Shown here one piece after another: positions 34,715 through 43,358 of a stretch of 64,000 bases of DNA. The DNA is from Thorsellia kenyensis (GTDB lineage: Bacteria; Pseudomonadota; Gammaproteobacteria; Enterobacterales; Thorselliaceae): contig NZ_JBHLXE010000024.1 in the NCBI RefSeq assembly GCF_042432445.1, positions 38,658-102,657 on the forward strand. The letters are read 5' to 3'. The notes below the pieces were generated by a model that was not told the DNA's origin, did no database searches, and was given only the letters and a program-made list of their open reading frames with translations. Positions within the stretch are counted from its first letter, which is position 1. Every line of letters starts with the position of its first letter. The position numbers and the translations under genes are program-made.

Positions 34715-35041
34715 ATTTAACACTCCTTATTAAAAATTGATTGCTTAACATAAAATTTATTTTCTAGAACTACAAACAATCAAATGAAAAAGCGTTTTAC
34801 AAGATAAAAAATAATTATTTTAATTAATCGGCTAAGAATCAAATTCGTTCTAAATTCTTAATGAAATTTATTTCTATTAAAAGCCATTATCTAAAGTATA
34901 AATTGCCTTATTAATAATTAAGTAAAAGGAATTTTATGTGTATATATCAACCATCAATTCGATTTTACTCATTAAATAACTGAGCCAGTTTAATACAATA
35001 GATATATAATGATGGTATATACCGTACCACTATGAATTAAT
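34715..35041. other. 327-bp gap between allD and the racemase-like gene
   Basis: This is noncoding and AT-rich. It includes a 10-bp palindrome GGTATATACC at 35014-35023, just after the allD stop. The size suggests a second promoter for the downstream genes, though no clear -35/-10 pair stands out. Confidence 0.4.
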
Positions 35042-36091
35042 TTACTCAGCAAAAGGACTTTTATGATCATACCTATTATTATGAATGACATCTGAGACTA
35101 AGTAGTTGTATATATCATCAACGATTTCAATCCCATCTCTTTCGTAAGCCGCTACACGTTTAGCACTTGATTGCCCAGGCACTAAAACTTTATCAAAACC
35201 TTCTGCTGGCTTCATATCATTAATTTCACGTATTGTATCTGCAATCCCTTGTGTAAATTTTTCAAAGGCGCCAAAGCGTGCTGGATCAAATACAATATGT
35301 AATTGCCCTAACTCTCTTCCTGTAGATAAAGAGTGGTACATTGAACTGACGTGCTTACCGTGTGGTTGCCCTACCAATATTCCGGATAAAATATCTATCA
35401 CCATGCCTAATCCATAACCTTTCGCGCCAGCGATTGCTAACAGTGCGTTGACTTTATGCGGATCGGTAGTCTCATTACCATTTTCATCGACGGCCCAACC
35501 TTCCGGTATTTGTTCATTTTTAGAGCGCGCATGCAAAATTCTGCCCCAAACACCTACTGTCGTTCCCATATCAAATACTATGTTTTCATTATTCCTGCCG
35601 GGTATACCAAATCCTATAGGGTTGGTGCCATAATATTTTTCTGTACCACCAAAAGGAACAACCATAGGGTCTGACTGGCACATAGTAATACCTATTAACC
35701 CAGCTTCAGCTGCTTTTCGAACATAATATGAAAGATCTCCACTATGTCCTAACCTGCGAATACCAATAATTGCAGCGCCATTTTGCTTAGCCATTTTGAT
35801 GGCTTCATCCATAGCAAGATTAGCGACCACATGACCCGCTGCATTATCCCCATCAAAGACCCCTGTACAAGGACCAGTGGTTTTGAAATCAAATTTAGGA
35901 TCACAGTTTGTTCCACCCTTATTAATTCTTTCAGCATAATACTCAACTCTCATAGCACCATGCGAATGCAATCCTCTTGCATCAGAATAGGCTAATACAT
36001 CGGCAACCATATCAGCATGTTCACTAGTTAATCCAGCTCGGTGCAACTTAGTTGATATGAGTTTTTTTAATTCATTTTTTGTAACGCGCAT
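35042..36091 (-). CDS. allD: Ureidoglycolate dehydrogenase
   Basis: AllD oxidises (S)-ureidoglycolate to oxalurate with NAD, opening the oxamate branch. The LDH2/MDG family pattern is clear: SDARGLHSHGAMRVEYYAERI-like region (SDARGLHSHGA), NGAAIIGIRRLGHSGDLSYY, MCQSDPMVVPFGG, GTNPIGF, DMGTTVGVWGRI, GAKGYGLGMVIDILSG and VSSMYHSLSTGRELGQLHIV. It matches E. coli AllD almost throughout, at 349 residues, including the C-terminal EGIEIVDDIY-like end. GGAG precedes the ATG, and it starts 15 bp after allE. Confidence 0.96.
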   Translation of the reverse strand: MRVTKNELKKLISTKLHRAGLTSEHADMVADVLAYSDARGLHSHGAMRVEYYAERINKGGTNCDPKFDFKTTGPCTGVFDGDNAAGHVVANLAMDEAIKMAKQNGAAIIGIRRLGHSGDLSYYVRKAAEAGLIGITMCQSDPMVVPFGGTEKYYGTNPIGFGIPGRNNENIVFDMGTTVGVWGRILHARSKNEQIPEGWAVDENGNETTDPHKVNALLAIAGAKGYGLGMVIDILSGILVGQPHGKHVSSMYHSLSTGRELGQLHIVFDPARFGAFEKFTQGIADTIREINDMKPAEGFDKVLVPGQSSAKRVAAYERDGIEIVDDIYNYLVSDVIHNNRYDHKSPFAE

Positions 36092-36106
36092 ATTGACTCC
36101 ATTTAA

Positions 36107-36937
36107 TTAACGATAGCTTAATTTTGGATGACGATTAACATCTTTATATAATAAATAACGAAAATCACCAGGTCCACCGGCATAACATGCTTGAGGACAA
36201 AATGCTCTGAGCCACATATAGTCACCCGCTTCAACTTCTACCCAATCTTTATTTAACAAGTAATTACCTTTTCCTTCTATCACATAAAGTCCATGTTCCA
36301 TAACATGAGTCTCTGGAAAAGGAATTGTTGATCCTGGTTTTAATGTCACAATAGTAATGTGCATATCATGCCTTAAATCCTCAGGATCCATAAAACGTGT
36401 GGTTGCCCATCGACCATCTGTACCTGGCATTTGAGCTGGTTCTATCTCTGCATCATTTTTTATAATAGGATCAGGATAATCAATTCCGTCAATTTTTTCA
36501 TAAGCTTTTCTCCACCAATGGAAATTTGCAATAGACGTGCCTTTATTTTTTATTGTCCACTGTTTATTGGCTGGAATATAAATAAATGTGCCTTTAGAAG
36601 CCTTGATATTTTTACCATCAAAATTAATCTCAACTTCTCCATCAACTACAAATATTGCAGATTGGGCTAATGCATCAGGTTCAGGAGATTGACTGCCTCC
36701 TCCTGGAGCGACTTCCATTATGTAATGAGAGAAGGTTTCAGAAAAACCAGAAAGGGGTCTTGCTAAAATCCAACAGCGTGTTTTTTCCCATAAGGGCAAA
36801 AGACTGGCCACGATATCCATCATTGTGCCTTTAGGGATTACTGCATATGCTGTTGTAAAAATAGCTCTTGTCGTTGTGATTTGTGTTTCGGGCGGATGTC
36901 CACCTTTTAGAACAAAATAATCCTTTTGATTTGACAT
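36107..36937 (-). CDS. allE: (S)-ureidoglycine aminohydrolase
   Basis: AllE is a bicupin manganese enzyme that removes ammonia from ureidoglycine, giving (S)-ureidoglycolate. The C-terminal cupin carries the metal ligands in PETHVMEHGLYV (Glu-x-His-x3-His) and a Gln in FCPQACY. The N-terminal cupin includes EVAPGGGSQ and FVVDGEVEINFDG. The length of 276 residues is that of the family. It is tightly spaced with allD, but the enzyme that supplies its substrate (AllC) is not in the window. Confidence 0.95.
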   Translation of the reverse strand: MSNQKDYFVLKGGHPPETQITTTRAIFTTAYAVIPKGTMMDIVASLLPLWEKTRCWILARPLSGFSETFSHYIMEVAPGGGSQSPEPDALAQSAIFVVDGEVEINFDGKNIKASKGTFIYIPANKQWTIKNKGTSIANFHWWRKAYEKIDGIDYPDPIIKNDAEIEPAQMPGTDGRWATTRFMDPEDLRHDMHITIVTLKPGSTIPFPETHVMEHGLYVIEGKGNYLLNKDWVEVEAGDYMWLRAFCPQACYAGGPGDFRYLLYKDVNRHPKLSYR

Positions 36938-36998
36938 ATAAAATCCTTTTTATTTGCTGAAAATACGAGGGAAAATTTATCCATTCCACTTGATACAA

Positions 36999-37484
36999 TT
37001 ATAATGATAATTTAAACGGGCGAGATAATTTAATCACGTCACAATTATCAGGTCCTGCTCTGTCTACAATCAACATATCCGTTATGTCATCAAGAGCTAG
37101 TATAGGAAAATGCCAAATACCTGCATGATAATTGACTCCTTGCTGGCCATTTGTTACGAAAAGTTCAATATTTTCTTCTTGTATCTCATCTCCACCTTTG
37201 GCGACAGCAACTAAAAATTTTCGTTGATGGATAGGAATGAATGCTTGGCTAGCAAAAGGATGTCTTTCAAGCATATCAATTGTGACAGGCAACTTAATAG
37301 GTTTTGATCTAACTAAACTAATATAGGGCGAAGACTCATCTTTTATGTCCACTTTTCCGATGTTATGGTATCTTTCACATAATCCATCATTAATATGAAA
37401 AAAATCAGTCCCATCAAATTCAATAACATCCCCATAGGGGGCAAATGCACTCTTAGTTAGGGGTCGTGCAATTTTCAGTTCCAT
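36999..37484 (-). CDS. allA: Ureidoglycolate lyase
   Basis: AllA splits ureidoglycolate into glyoxylate and urea. The product has 161 residues. It begins MELKIARPLTKSAFAPYGDVIE and contains FIPIHQRKFLVAVA and GVNYHAGIWHFPILAL with the conserved histidines, then FLIVDRAGP-like MLIVDRAGPDNCD. It lies nine bases after the glycerate kinase gene and 61 before allE. It competes with AllD for the same substrate, so the cluster has both branches. Confidence 0.94.
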   Translation of the reverse strand: MELKIARPLTKSAFAPYGDVIEFDGTDFFHINDGLCERYHNIGKVDIKDESSPYISLVRSKPIKLPVTIDMLERHPFASQAFIPIHQRKFLVAVAKGGDEIQEENIELFVTNGQQGVNYHAGIWHFPILALDDITDMLIVDRAGPDNCDVIKLSRPFKLSL

Positions 37485-37493
37485 ACTTCCTCC

Positions 37494-38771
37494 TTAAAGA
37501 ATGATAACCGCTCTAAAATCATTAACATTCGTCCTTGTCGGCCCTGTGATAACTTGATCACCGAGTTTTTCAAAAAATCCATGGGCATTATTATTATCCA
37601 ATTCAGCACAGGGATTCATTCCTAATTCAAATGCTCTTATCAACGTATCTGGACTAATTACCGCACCAGCTATCTCTTCTTGACCATCGACTCCATCGGT
37701 ATCTGCGGCTAAACCATACATATCCTTTCTGCCTTGTAGGCCTATTGCTAAAGAGAGTAAAAATTCCACATTTCTGCCACCCCTTCCGCTACCTTTTATA
37801 GTCACAGAGGTCTCCCCTCCTGACAAAATGACGCAAGGAGGAGAAATCGGTTCACCATGATTCGCAATTGAGTGAGCAATTCCGGCGACAATTGTTCCGA
37901 GTGATCTAGATTCTCCCTCAATACTGTCACCTAAAATCAAGGGAGTAATTCCAGCCTTTTTAGCCACTTGAGCTGCTACTTGTAGGGACATTCGTGGTGT
38001 TGCTATCAAATGAAAACTTGCTTTTGTCAATCTTTTGTCATGTGGTTTAATGCTTTCGCTTATTTCATCATGTAATGCATCTTTTACTGAGGGGGGTAAG
38101 TTGATTTTATAACGTGCGAGAATGTTACTGGCATCTTTTAGCGTGGTATTATCCGCAACGGTAGGTCCTGATGCAATATCCATAGGATTATCTCCAGGTA
38201 CATCCGATATTGCGAGCGTTATCACCTGAGAAGGATAACATCGAGCAGCCAGTCTTCCTCCTTTTATATCGGAGAGATGGCGTCGGACACAATTCATTTC
38301 ACTTATCGTTGCCCCAGATTTTAATAATTGCTGACTGATATTTTGTTTATCCTGTAAAGTAATATTTTTAGTAGGCAAAGGCAATAGCGCTGATCCACCG
38401 CCTGATATAAGACAAATCACTAAATCATCTTCTTTTAAGTCACTGACTAAGGACAACATTTTTTGACTGGCTAAAATTCCATTTTCATCGGGTACAGGAT
38501 GACTGGCGCTCATAATGTTAATTCGGTTGCAATCAGCCTCATAACCATAACGTGTTACAACTAGACTATCATCGATTTCACCTTGGTAAAGTGTTTCAAA
38601 TGCTTGTGCCATAAGTGCTGAGGCTTTGCCTGCACCTATCACGATGACTTTTCCTTTCTTTTCTTTAGGGAGTTTATCTATAAAGGGTTGTATACAATGA
38701 ATAGGCTGCGCAACTTGTACTGCACTGAGAAACATTTCCTTAAGTAGATTGAGTGCCTTTGGCTTATCCAT
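37494..38771 (-). CDS. Glycerate kinase, MOFRL/GckA-TtuD type
   Basis: This 425-residue enzyme is of the MOFRL (DUF4147) class of glycerate 2-kinases rather than the GlxK class used in the E. coli cluster. Features are VIVIGAGKASALMAQAFE near residue 45, SGGGSALLPLP, VRRHLSDIKGGRLA, SDVPGDNPMDIASGPTV, LSGGETSVTIKGSGRGGRNVEF (GGETSVTIKG, GRGGRN), and AADTDGVDG. It makes 2-phosphoglycerate from glycerate. The start is the ATG at 38771 because AGGAGG precedes it; the longer frame from 38807 is atypical. Confidence 0.92.
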   Translation of the reverse strand: MDKPKALNLLKEMFLSAVQVAQPIHCIQPFIDKLPKEKKGKVIVIGAGKASALMAQAFETLYQGEIDDSLVVTRYGYEADCNRINIMSASHPVPDENGILASQKMLSLVSDLKEDDLVICLISGGGSALLPLPTKNITLQDKQNISQQLLKSGATISEMNCVRRHLSDIKGGRLAARCYPSQVITLAISDVPGDNPMDIASGPTVADNTTLKDASNILARYKINLPPSVKDALHDEISESIKPHDKRLTKASFHLIATPRMSLQVAAQVAKKAGITPLILGDSIEGESRSLGTIVAGIAHSIANHGEPISPPCVILSGGETSVTIKGSGRGGRNVEFLLSLAIGLQGRKDMYGLAADTDGVDGQEEIAGAVISPDTLIRAFELGMNPCAELDNNNAHGFFEKLGDQVITGPTRTNVNDFRAVIIL

Positions 38772-38853
38772 TCGTCCTCCTAAAATAGAATTTGTAGTAA
38801 ACATCATGACACTGTCCCTACTTGGCTCAAGGTTGAGACAGTGTTATTTTGCG

Positions 38854-39741
38854 TTAAGCTTTTATTTCGTAATTTGCCATAAACTCAAGCGCTTTAATCA
38901 TGGAGGAGTGATCGAGCCCTGCTCCTCCATGCGCACTACAGCTATTAAATAGCTCCTGCGCCGTTGACGTATTAGGTAAAGAGAGACCTAATTGTTTTGC
39001 TGTATCTAACGCAATGCTTAAATCTTTTTGATGCAGCTCCACTCTAAAACCTGGATTAAATGTTCTTTCAATCATTCTTTGAGCATGTACTTCTAAAATC
39101 TTAGAAGATGCAAAACCGCCCATTAGTGCTTCTCTTACTTTAGCAGGATCTGCACCTGCTTTAGCTGCAAACAATAATGCTTCAGCACAAGCTTCTATAT
39201 TTAAAGCAACAATGATTTGATTGGCTACTTTAGCTGTTTGTCCTGCCCCATAATGCCCTACAAGAGTAATATTTTTGCCCATCACATCAAAAAGAGGTTT
39301 GGCCCTATTAAAAGATGATTCCTTTCCGCCTACCATAATAGAGAGTGTTCCTGCTTTAGCTCCCACTTCTCCCCCAGATACAGGGGCATCCAGATAATCA
39401 GAGCCTAGGCTTTCAATTTTTTGGGCAAATTGCTTTGTTTCTATTGGTGATATAGAACTCATATCGATAACTAATTTTCCTGCACTTAACCCTGAAGCCA
39501 CACCATTGTCATTAAATAACACTAATTCAACGTCTTTCGTATTCGGCACCATTGTAATAATGATGTCCGCTTTAGAAGCGACCTCTTTAGGTGAACTGCA
39601 AGCAATTCCACCGGCTTCTAATAGCTCTTTATTTATTTGAGAGCGCGTGTTTAAAAATACCTGATGACCTGCTTTAATGAGATTAAGCGCCATTGGTGCG
39701 CCCATGATCCCTAATCCGATAAACCCTACATTTAAACTCAT
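38854..39741 (-). CDS. glxR: Tartronate semialdehyde reductase
   Basis: This is a beta-hydroxyacid dehydrogenase of 295 residues. It starts with the Rossmann motif NVGFIGLGIMGAPMALNL. It contains DAPVSGGEVGAKAGTLSIMVGG (substrate loop; DAPVSGGE), the GAGQTAKVANQI helix with the catalytic Lys, and HQKDLSIALD. It reduces the tartronate semialdehyde made by Gcl to D-glycerate. The ATG at 39741 has AAAGGAG; starting further upstream would overlap hyi. Confidence 0.94.
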   Translation of the reverse strand: MSLNVGFIGLGIMGAPMALNLIKAGHQVFLNTRSQINKELLEAGGIACSSPKEVASKADIIITMVPNTKDVELVLFNDNGVASGLSAGKLVIDMSSISPIETKQFAQKIESLGSDYLDAPVSGGEVGAKAGTLSIMVGGKESSFNRAKPLFDVMGKNITLVGHYGAGQTAKVANQIIVALNIEACAEALLFAAKAGADPAKVREALMGGFASSKILEVHAQRMIERTFNPGFRVELHQKDLSIALDTAKQLGLSLPNTSTAQELFNSCSAHGGAGLDHSSMIKALEFMANYEIKA

Positions 39742-39775
39742 TACAGACTCCTTTATCATGCCGTTATAAATAGAA

Positions 39776-40552
39776 CTAACGCGTGGCCTTAAACCAACCA
39801 AGTCCTTCTTCTGTTGTATTTGCTGGATTATATTCAGCACCTACCCAACCGCTATACCCCATTTCGTCTAAGGATTTAAATAAGAATGGATAATTAATCT
39901 CTCCAGTACCGGGCTCATGTCTGCCTGGATTATCCGCTATTTGGATATGAGCAATCTGAGCCAGATTATTTTTAATGGTTTGGGTTAATTCCCCTTCCAT
40001 GCGCTGCATATGATAGACATCATATTGTACAAACAGATTATCACTTCCTACTTCTTTGATAAGCTCTAGTGCTTGATTCGTGTGATTCACAAAAAATCCT
40101 GGCATATCAAAGGTATTGATAGGTTCAATTAATAACTTAATACCCACTTCTTTTAACTTTTTCGCTGCATATTTTAAATTGTTGACTAAAGTCTCGTGAT
40201 GGACAGCTTGCTGAGAACTTTCTTTAGCGATTCCAGATAACACATTGACTTGCTTGCAATTTAATGCCGTTGCATATTCAATGGCTTTTTCCACCCCTTC
40301 TTGAAATTCATTAACTCTTTGTGGAAAAATCGCAATACCTCTGTCTCCACTAGCCCAATCGCCTGCGGGTAAATTATGTAATACTTGGGTCAACTGATTT
40401 TCTTTTAATAAATCAGCCAGTTGATTTTTGTCATACGCATAGGGAAATAGATATTCTACGCCTGTAAATCCGGCTTGCTTGGCTTTTTCAAACTTGGATA
40501 AAAAATCCACTTCGTTAAATAGCATTGTAAGATTGGCACAAAACTTTGGCAT
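39776..40552 (-). CDS. hyi: Hydroxypyruvate isomerase
   Basis: This TIM-barrel enzyme of 258 residues interconverts hydroxypyruvate and tartronate semialdehyde. Motifs are FCANLTMLFNEVDF at the start, GVEYLFPYAYD, HNLPAGDWASGDRGIA, LLIEPINT with a metal-binding Glu, QYDVYHMQRMEG, HIQIADNPGRHEPGTGEINY and GAEYNP at the end. It lies 93 bp after gcl and 34 bp before glxR. Confidence 0.95.
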   Translation of the reverse strand: MPKFCANLTMLFNEVDFLSKFEKAKQAGFTGVEYLFPYAYDKNQLADLLKENQLTQVLHNLPAGDWASGDRGIAIFPQRVNEFQEGVEKAIEYATALNCKQVNVLSGIAKESSQQAVHHETLVNNLKYAAKKLKEVGIKLLIEPINTFDMPGFFVNHTNQALELIKEVGSDNLFVQYDVYHMQRMEGELTQTIKNNLAQIAHIQIADNPGRHEPGTGEINYPFLFKSLDEMGYSGWVGAEYNPANTTEEGLGWFKATR

Positions 40553-40645
40553 GTAGACTCCTTGTTGTTGATTTTATTGATGGCTCAACTGAGCGAGGTT
40601 ATTTTTCCTTTCAGTTAAGCCATTTCTAGACCGCTGCCTATAAAG

Positions 40646-42424
40646 TTATTTAGCGTTTTGTAAAGCAGCTATAGACATAGGTGCATCGTCTAATGAGACA
40701 CTCAGTGCTTCAAATTCATTAATATTATCAATTTCTGCGCCCATCGCAATATTCGTTACTCTTTCAAGAATAATTTCAACAACCACAGGAACTCTAAATT
40801 TTTCCATTAATTCTTTAGCTTCTATAAGTGCGTCATGTATTTGATTAGGATCTGTCACTCTAATAGCTTTACAGCCCAATCCTTCCACAACCGCTTTATG
40901 ATCAACCCCATAACCATTGAGTTCTGTGTTATTGATATTGTCAAAAGCAAGTTGAACACAGTAATCAATATCAAATGCACGTTGAGCCTGTCTTATTAAT
41001 CCTAAGTAACTGTTATTCACCAGAACATGTAGATAAGGGATATTAAATTGAGCACCAACCGCGAGCTCTTCAATTAAAAATTGAAAATCGTAGTCACCCG
41101 ATAACCCAACAACCAATCCATCATAGCCTTTTGCCACTCCGAGTGCAGCAGGAAGTGTCCATCCTAAGGGACCCGCTTGCGCTGCATTTATCCAACGCCT
41201 TGGTTTATACACATTTAAAAATTGTGCCCCTGCTATTTGGGATAAGCCAATCGTTGTGACATAACACGCATCTTCTCCAAAAGCTCTATTCATCTCTTCA
41301 TAGACACGTTGAGGTTTAATTGGTGAATCATCAAAATGTGTTTTACGCTGTAAGGTAATATCTAACTTACGACTTAAGCATGTATTTGCCCACTCTTTGC
41401 GTAACTCGGGTACTGACGCATTTTTGGCGAGTTTCACCAATCCGCTCAACGCTGCTTTTGCATCCGATGCGATGCCTAAATCGGGATTAAAGACTCTACC
41501 AATTTGTGTGGGCTCTATATCAATATGAATAAATTTTCTATCTTTTGTATAAACAGATAAGGAGCCTGTATGGCGATTTGCCCAGCGATTACCAATCCCT
41601 ATGACTAAGTCAGAATCTAAGAAATTGGTATTACCATATTTATGCGAAGTTTGAATACCCACCATTCCAGCCATCAGTGGATGTGAATCAGGTATAGAAC
41701 CCCATCCCATTAAAGTTGGGATCACTGGAATGTTGGTCAGTTCAGCAAATTCAATAAGCTCTTTTGACGCTTCAGCATTAATTATGCCACCACCCGCAAT
41801 AATCACCGGCTTTTTCGCTTCTGCTATCATCTGCATTACTTTAGCTAACTGTTTCTCACTGGCACTTGGTCGATATATGGGTAACGGTTCATAACTGTCT
41901 ATGTCAAATTCTATTTCAGCTAATTGAACATCGATAGGTAAATCAATTAATACCGGTCCGCGCCTACCTGATCTCATGACATGAAATGCTTGTTGAAATA
42001 CTCGAGGAACTAAGCCTGGCTCTTTTACTGTAACAGCCCATTTGGCAATAGGTTTTGCGATGGCCTCAATATCTACTGCTTGAAAATCTTCTTTATGAAG
42101 TTTAGCAATAGGTGCTTGACCAGTGATACATAAAATAGGAATAGAATCAGCGACTGCTGCATATAATCCCGTTATCATGTCAGTGCCTGCAGGTCCTGAA
42201 GTACCGATGCATACACCAATTCTATCTAGCGCTGTTCGTGCATATCCATCAGCCATGTGAGATGCACCCTCAACATGACGTGCCAAAATATGCTCAATTC
42301 CTCCCTCCTTTTGCATTGCAGAATATAAAGGATTAATTGCTGCACCCGGTACACCAAAGACGGTTTCAATACCCTCTTTTTTCATTACGAGTACTGCAGC
42401 GTCAATTGCTCTCATTTTAGCCAT
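40646..42424 (-). CDS. gcl: Glyoxylate carboligase
   Basis: Gcl condenses two glyoxylates to tartronate semialdehyde and CO2, using thiamine diphosphate and FAD. This 592-residue protein matches E. coli Gcl closely. It has FGVPGAAINPLYSAM (Val in place of the usual catalytic Glu, typical of Gcl), ILARHVEGASHMADGY, GTSGPAGTDM, LHKEDFQAVDIEAI, GNRWANRHTG, and the cofactor motif GLSGDYDFQFLIEELAVGAQ (GDY at its start) with NNSYLGLIRQ. It is the first gene of the cluster and is preceded by a candidate AllR operator about 150 bp upstream. Confidence 0.97.
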   Translation of the reverse strand: MAKMRAIDAAVLVMKKEGIETVFGVPGAAINPLYSAMQKEGGIEHILARHVEGASHMADGYARTALDRIGVCIGTSGPAGTDMITGLYAAVADSIPILCITGQAPIAKLHKEDFQAVDIEAIAKPIAKWAVTVKEPGLVPRVFQQAFHVMRSGRRGPVLIDLPIDVQLAEIEFDIDSYEPLPIYRPSASEKQLAKVMQMIAEAKKPVIIAGGGIINAEASKELIEFAELTNIPVIPTLMGWGSIPDSHPLMAGMVGIQTSHKYGNTNFLDSDLVIGIGNRWANRHTGSLSVYTKDRKFIHIDIEPTQIGRVFNPDLGIASDAKAALSGLVKLAKNASVPELRKEWANTCLSRKLDITLQRKTHFDDSPIKPQRVYEEMNRAFGEDACYVTTIGLSQIAGAQFLNVYKPRRWINAAQAGPLGWTLPAALGVAKGYDGLVVGLSGDYDFQFLIEELAVGAQFNIPYLHVLVNNSYLGLIRQAQRAFDIDYCVQLAFDNINNTELNGYGVDHKAVVEGLGCKAIRVTDPNQIHDALIEAKELMEKFRVPVVVEIILERVTNIAMGAEIDNINEFEALSVSLDDAPMSIAALQNAK

Positions 42425-42571
42425 TTAAACCTCCAAACTGTTGATAGCTACCATCCATTCTAGGATTTTTTTTATTCTTTGAAATTAGCTCTTTGCAATT
42501 TAATACATTGCTTAACTATATTCCTCCGGTGCTATTCAATCTTAGAAGAAAAGGTTACTTTAATCAATAAG

Positions 42572-42596
42572 ATTATCGGAAATATATTCCAATAAT
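42572..42596. promoter_or_regulatory. Candidate AllR/IclR-type operator upstream of gcl
   Basis: ATTATCGGAA and TTCCAATAAT flank ATATA, forming 10-bp arms with a single mismatch. The core CGGAAATATATTCCA agrees with most positions of the E. coli IclR consensus TGGAAATNATTTCCA as I recall it. The site lies about 150 bp before gcl, and the regulator inside the cluster is of the IclR family, so it is a good candidate operator. Confidence 0.5.
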
Positions 42597-42957
42597 ATAA
42601 TAAAAAGAAAAAATAACAAAAATAATAGATTTAAATCAAACTTTTATGAGATTAAAAGAAATAATAAATTACATATAATTACGACTAATTATTGAAATAG
42701 ATAAAATGCAATAAATAGCTTTTTTAAATTTAAAAGAATTAATGTAAATATAATAGCGAGTTCAATTCAGTTATAAAAAAGAGTATAAAATTCTTTGCTG
42801 TGGTTCATTCCAAGAAATATTAAAAATATCAATTATAATTAAAACAACAATTAATCTAGATGATTAGTTCCTATCTTGTATAATAAGAAAACATTATTTA
42901 ATAATCTAAAAATTCATTTAATATCAATACGTAATTATCGAAGCGTATGAAATATTT

Positions 42958-42985
42958 AAACGGTTGTAGCTTAGCAATCGTTTTT
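42958..42985 (+). terminator. Terminator-like hairpin in the gcl upstream gap
   Basis: AAACGGTTG and CAATCGTTT pair (one G-T wobble) around an eight-base loop and run into TTTTT. There is no gene upstream on the plus strand, so it may end a short untranslated RNA or a leader transcript. Confidence 0.45.
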
Positions 42986-42990
42986 ACATA

Positions 42991-43020
42991 GCATCTAAAC
43001 GATAGATGCAATCATTTTTA
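42991..43020 (+). terminator. Second hairpin in the gcl upstream gap
   Basis: GCATCTA-AACGA-TAGATGC is a 7-bp perfect stem followed by AATCATTTTTA. It lies six bases beyond the previous hairpin. Confidence 0.4.
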
Positions 43021-43358
43021 ATTATGACCGTCTCCACAATCATTTGGATGGTAAACTGTGCTTTGCACTGTAATAAATAAAAGAGATTTTAAAAAATTTA
43101 TAAACGTTACTCTATAAATTAACAAATGATTTTTATATTCCCCTATTTAAAGCCCTAACTGAATGCTATAATTAGGTAAAGTTGGGATTAAATTAAGTGG
43201 CTTTTATCATCGATCAGCAAAATCCACTGAACTTATTTACAACAGATCAATAAACTTCCCATAAATAAAAAAATAGCACGTTTAGACTATTGTTTTTAAA
43301 GTCTACAAGATGACTTATTCATTCACCTGGTATTTTATACCTATTTAGGATCATACTT

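Larger units (their letters stand above)
42425..43358. other. 934-bp noncoding region between gcl and an aminotransferase gene
   Basis: This very AT-rich divergent spacer has no credible gene. It contains a near-perfect 25-bp palindrome (42572-42596) and two hairpins in tandem (42958-42985 and 42991-43009), each followed by T-rich sequence. It is the largest empty gap in the window. It could house the cluster promoter, the aminotransferase promoter and possibly a small RNA. Confidence 0.5.

Noticed and set aside
35014..35023. GGTATATACC palindrome after allD as an operator
   Set aside because: At 10 bp in AT-rich DNA and without a second copy, it is too weak to claim.
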